From the NCBI GenBank assembly GCA_023078555.1, contig CM041196.1, forward strand, positions 12,356,985 through 12,420,984: a stretch of 64,000 bases of DNA. The letters are read 5' to 3'. This stretch comes from Ulva prolifera. Taxonomy: Eukaryota; Chlorophyta; Ulvophyceae; Ulvales; Ulvaceae. Shown here piece by piece: positions 62,401-64,000 of the stretch. Numbering within the stretch: position 1 is the stretch's first letter; every line of letters starts with the position of its first letter. Below the pieces are notes generated by a model, which was given only the letters and a program-made list of their open reading frames with translations, was not told the DNA's origin and searched no databases. Position numbers and translations under genes: made by a program.

Positions 62401-64000
62401 AGCCGAGGGTCTTGAAGCGCGCAGATGTGGCAATCGATGCTAGCGGACAGACCAACATTGGCTCGGGAGGGGAGGGGACTGTGGTGAGGGGCACACTGCG
62501 AGGAGGCAAGGCGGTGGCCGTGAAGCAGCTGCCGCTGCCGGCGGTGGTGGGGGCGAAGGAGGCGGCAGGGATGAAGCAGGTGGTGTCGGCGTCGTACCTC
62601 GCGGGGGTGGCGAGCCCGTATGTGTGCAAGCTGCATGGCTCCTGCTGGACGGACTCGGAGCTGTGGTGCGGTCGCCCCTGCAGGAAATGTTTGTTATGTG
62701 TGTAGTTGAGGGGTCCTGGGCTCTGGACGACATGTTTCACTCCGCACATTCACGCGCCTCTCAGCTGAGAACTAGTTCCTGTGAACACACTGTCTGAGGT
62801 GCACCGTATGCATTCTGCCCTGCAGTTGTATGTGGCCAGTGTGTCGACATATGTGTCATGAATTTCAGGCTCGTCATGGAGCTCTGTGATGGCAGCCTGG
62901 CTGACCTCGTGCCCCGGGTCAGGCAGGAGCGTGACATACCGGGCCTGCCACCTGTGGACACGGTCGCCCTCGGCCTCATGCTGTGCTCCGCGCTGGACGC
63001 TGTGCACCACAGGGCGCGCTGCCTGCACTTAGACATTACCCCCGGCAATGTGCTGCTGACAGGGCCGACTGGGTCTGGCGAGGCGCGCGGCGTGAGGCTG
63101 TCCGACTTTGGGCTGTCGAAGCACCTCCCGTCATGCGTGCTCTCTTCCCTGAAGACGAACGGGCCGCATTCGATCGTGCATGGAGTTGCCAAGGGAACGC
63201 CGGGGTACGCTCCCAAGGAGCAGCTGCAGCGCAAAGCGCAGCGGCGCAGCGACGTCTACAGCCTGGGCGCGACCCTGCTGTACGCGGCCACAGGGGCGCA
63301 CCCGTTCGGGGGGGAATCAGTGGAGCTCATATTGTACCAGTTGATGTCAGGTGCGGTGGAATCCTTGAGGGAACCATGTCCTGTTGATTTTACTGATGGC
63401 CAACGGGCTGGCTTGGAACCGACTTGAAACTGTTCTGCGGATCAGCGGTGTACACGTAGCCGCTTGCTAGTCCCTTAACTGCTGCGACCTGATACATCTT
63501 TACCGTCCGCATGCACACTGTCATGGCCAGCACAATCCTAGAGTGCCTAAGGAGTGGAGCGGGTGTCACCCATGCATGCGCTCAGGTTGGCAGCGCTGTC
63601 GTATCTCAGCCTTCTGATGATGTGCTACTCTCCCAAGCTCGCAAATGTGTGGTGAGCAGTTGTCCAGAGTGCGTGGTTATGGCATATGCACGGGCTATCA
63701 CAGTCGTGCCCGGTCTTTGGATCCGGAGGCTATCCGGAGGCTATCCAAGTCGACGTTGAGTTGCGCACTATAAAAGTTGTCTTCAGGTGGTTTCCAGGCG
63801 GTTTGGCCAAAAAGCCACATGTTCATTCGATTTTGTTCATATTTTTAAAGCATTTTCAAGATTCTTTTAAGTATAACCAGATTCTATTTGCTGTACTCTG
63901 TACCCCTGCAAGACCCATGAGCTTCATGTGTGATCGGTGATGTCCGCTGCAGGCAACCCGATGCCGGTGCCAAACCACGTTGAGCCTGCGGCCTTAAAGG
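59463..64000 (+). CDS. Copy 5 of the family, intact as far as seen, runs off the window
   Basis: Exons: about 60091-60263, 60831-61035, 61231-61743, 62070-62665, 62869-63350 and 63953 to beyond 64000. The N-terminal exons are in phase by my model (phase 2 at 60263 into 60831; phase 0 at 61035 into 61231). It is the most diverged + strand copy; the intron 61744-62069 is unrelated to that of the others. All frames are open and no lesion was seen. The beta-helix part should follow beyond the window. Confidence 0.7.
60091..60263 (+). CDS. Helical N-terminal exon 2, copy 5
   Basis: MEFAGTVEAGVLAIVDVERI, ..RIIRDARDLYQMYRTRDRDR. Donor GTGCAC after 60263, phase 2. Block 1 (RVRRYLEELVPTRQANKLLT) lies just upstream, 59902-60090, preceded by CTGCAG, a usable acceptor present only in this copy. 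Confidence 0.45.
60267..60405. repeat. Inverted repeat formed by a small dispersed element
   Basis: 60271-60314 reads the reverse complement of 60350-60395 (GAGTGAACGGGAGGAAACAA; both arms about 36 nt). The forward arm also occurs at about 843-900 in copy 1 and 42542-42595 in copy 4; the reversed arm only here. Confidence 0.65.
60831..61035 (+). CDS. Helical N-terminal exon 3, copy 5
   Basis: FMSNVAQTLEGVKGSVPQHA, EPVARQLAALVATATSKCAT, ..HACSSVFHLRSEAVRLNAHL. 205 nt; acceptor CATGCAG, donor GTGTGC, phase 0 into 61231. Confidence 0.55.
61231..61743 (+). CDS. Coiled-coil exon, copy 5
   Basis: GSLQSTMQGIQQLLPLLTV, AVADLQSRATSLQASSAEAA, VESVDMLQDKFESFSQRML, ending RAWS. 513 nt although the sequence is diverged, which supports constraint on the reading frame. 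Confidence 0.75.
62070..62665 (+). CDS. RING/U-box-like and kinase N-lobe exon, copy 5
   Basis: VIDQVIEAGDGTMLPDSDQP; PVTLPCCGFVVSLAGAQQM, CQVCKAPLASDVQLPSNEAV; IGSGGEGTVVRG; VAVKQLPLP. 'PSNEAV' again fits the U-box C-terminal helix. 596 nt. Confidence 0.75.
62869..63350 (+). CDS. Kinase C-lobe exon, copy 5
   Basis: Acceptor TTTCAG. LVMELCDGSLADLV, HLDITPGNVLL, VRLSDFGLSKH, GTPGYAPKEQLQRK, SDVYSLGATLLYAATGAH. 482 nt: lacks the 12 nt (four residues, GDEA) after GSGEA seen in copies 1 and 4; in frame. Confidence 0.8.
63953..64000 (+). CDS. Start of kinase tail exon, copy 5
   Basis: CTGCAG acceptor at 63947-63952, then GNPMPVPNHVEPAAL; cut by the window end. Confidence 0.7.

Overview
The window looks like nuclear DNA of a eukaryote, most probably a green alga. 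Coding stretches are GC-rich and broken into short exons. The introns can be placed by comparing copies: they begin mostly GTGCG, GTGTG or GTGGG and end in TGCAG or TTCAG. Retroelement fragments and long dispersed repeats fill the gaps. There is no bacterial operon structure, and no rRNA, tRNA or CRISPR array was seen. The algal assignment is inferred from style and not from a marker gene.

The main content is a direct tandem array of one large multi-domain gene family on the + strand. Copy 1 spans 1-9728, copy 2 17023-19651 (5'-truncated), copy 3 26237-31311 (5'-truncated, internally deleted), copy 4 42151-51762 (best preserved) and copy 5 59463-64000 (runs off the window). Aligning the copies gives one exon plan. 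It is an N-terminal helical region, a coiled-coil exon, a degenerate RING/U-box-like segment fused to a protein-kinase N-lobe, a kinase C-lobe exon and a kinase tail exon. These are followed by two successive 'cap plus right-handed beta-helix' modules, then a short hydrophobic exon with a basic lead-in and a cysteine-rich C-terminus. Exon lengths are identical between copies 1 and 4 (513, 596, 494, 407, 286, 893, 286, 737, 135 and 123 nt) and phases match, which makes the model firm from the coiled coil onward. From there copy 4 would encode about 1,490 residues.

A second, shorter set of relatives lies on the - strand, tail-to-tail with copies 1-4: 9799-11059, 19793-20680, 31414-32095 and 51866-54396. 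They keep kinase-tail and beta-helix exons and degraded kinase C-lobes. The repeated unit is therefore a convergent gene pair. The members range from intact (copy 4) to lightly damaged (copy 1) to clear pseudogenes (copies 2 and 3), the birth-and-death pattern typical of receptor or defence gene clusters.

Between the pairs lie DIRS-like RNase H fragments on the - strand (20713-21897, 32773-34589, and short pieces near 13830, 36850 and 57420). A retroelement C-terminal domain resembling a PD-(D/E)XK nuclease is at 40772-41521, with a truncated copy at 58074-58407. A composite non-coding repeat occurs in at least six partial copies. A 946-bp insertion at 38004-38949 is flanked by 13-bp direct repeats. 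The region 22100-25080 is different in composition and holds weak ankyrin-like remnants.

The joint architecture suggests a cytosolic signalling protein anchored near its C-terminus that could couple a beta-helix sensor to kinase and possibly ubiquitin-ligase output. Function is inferred from domains only.
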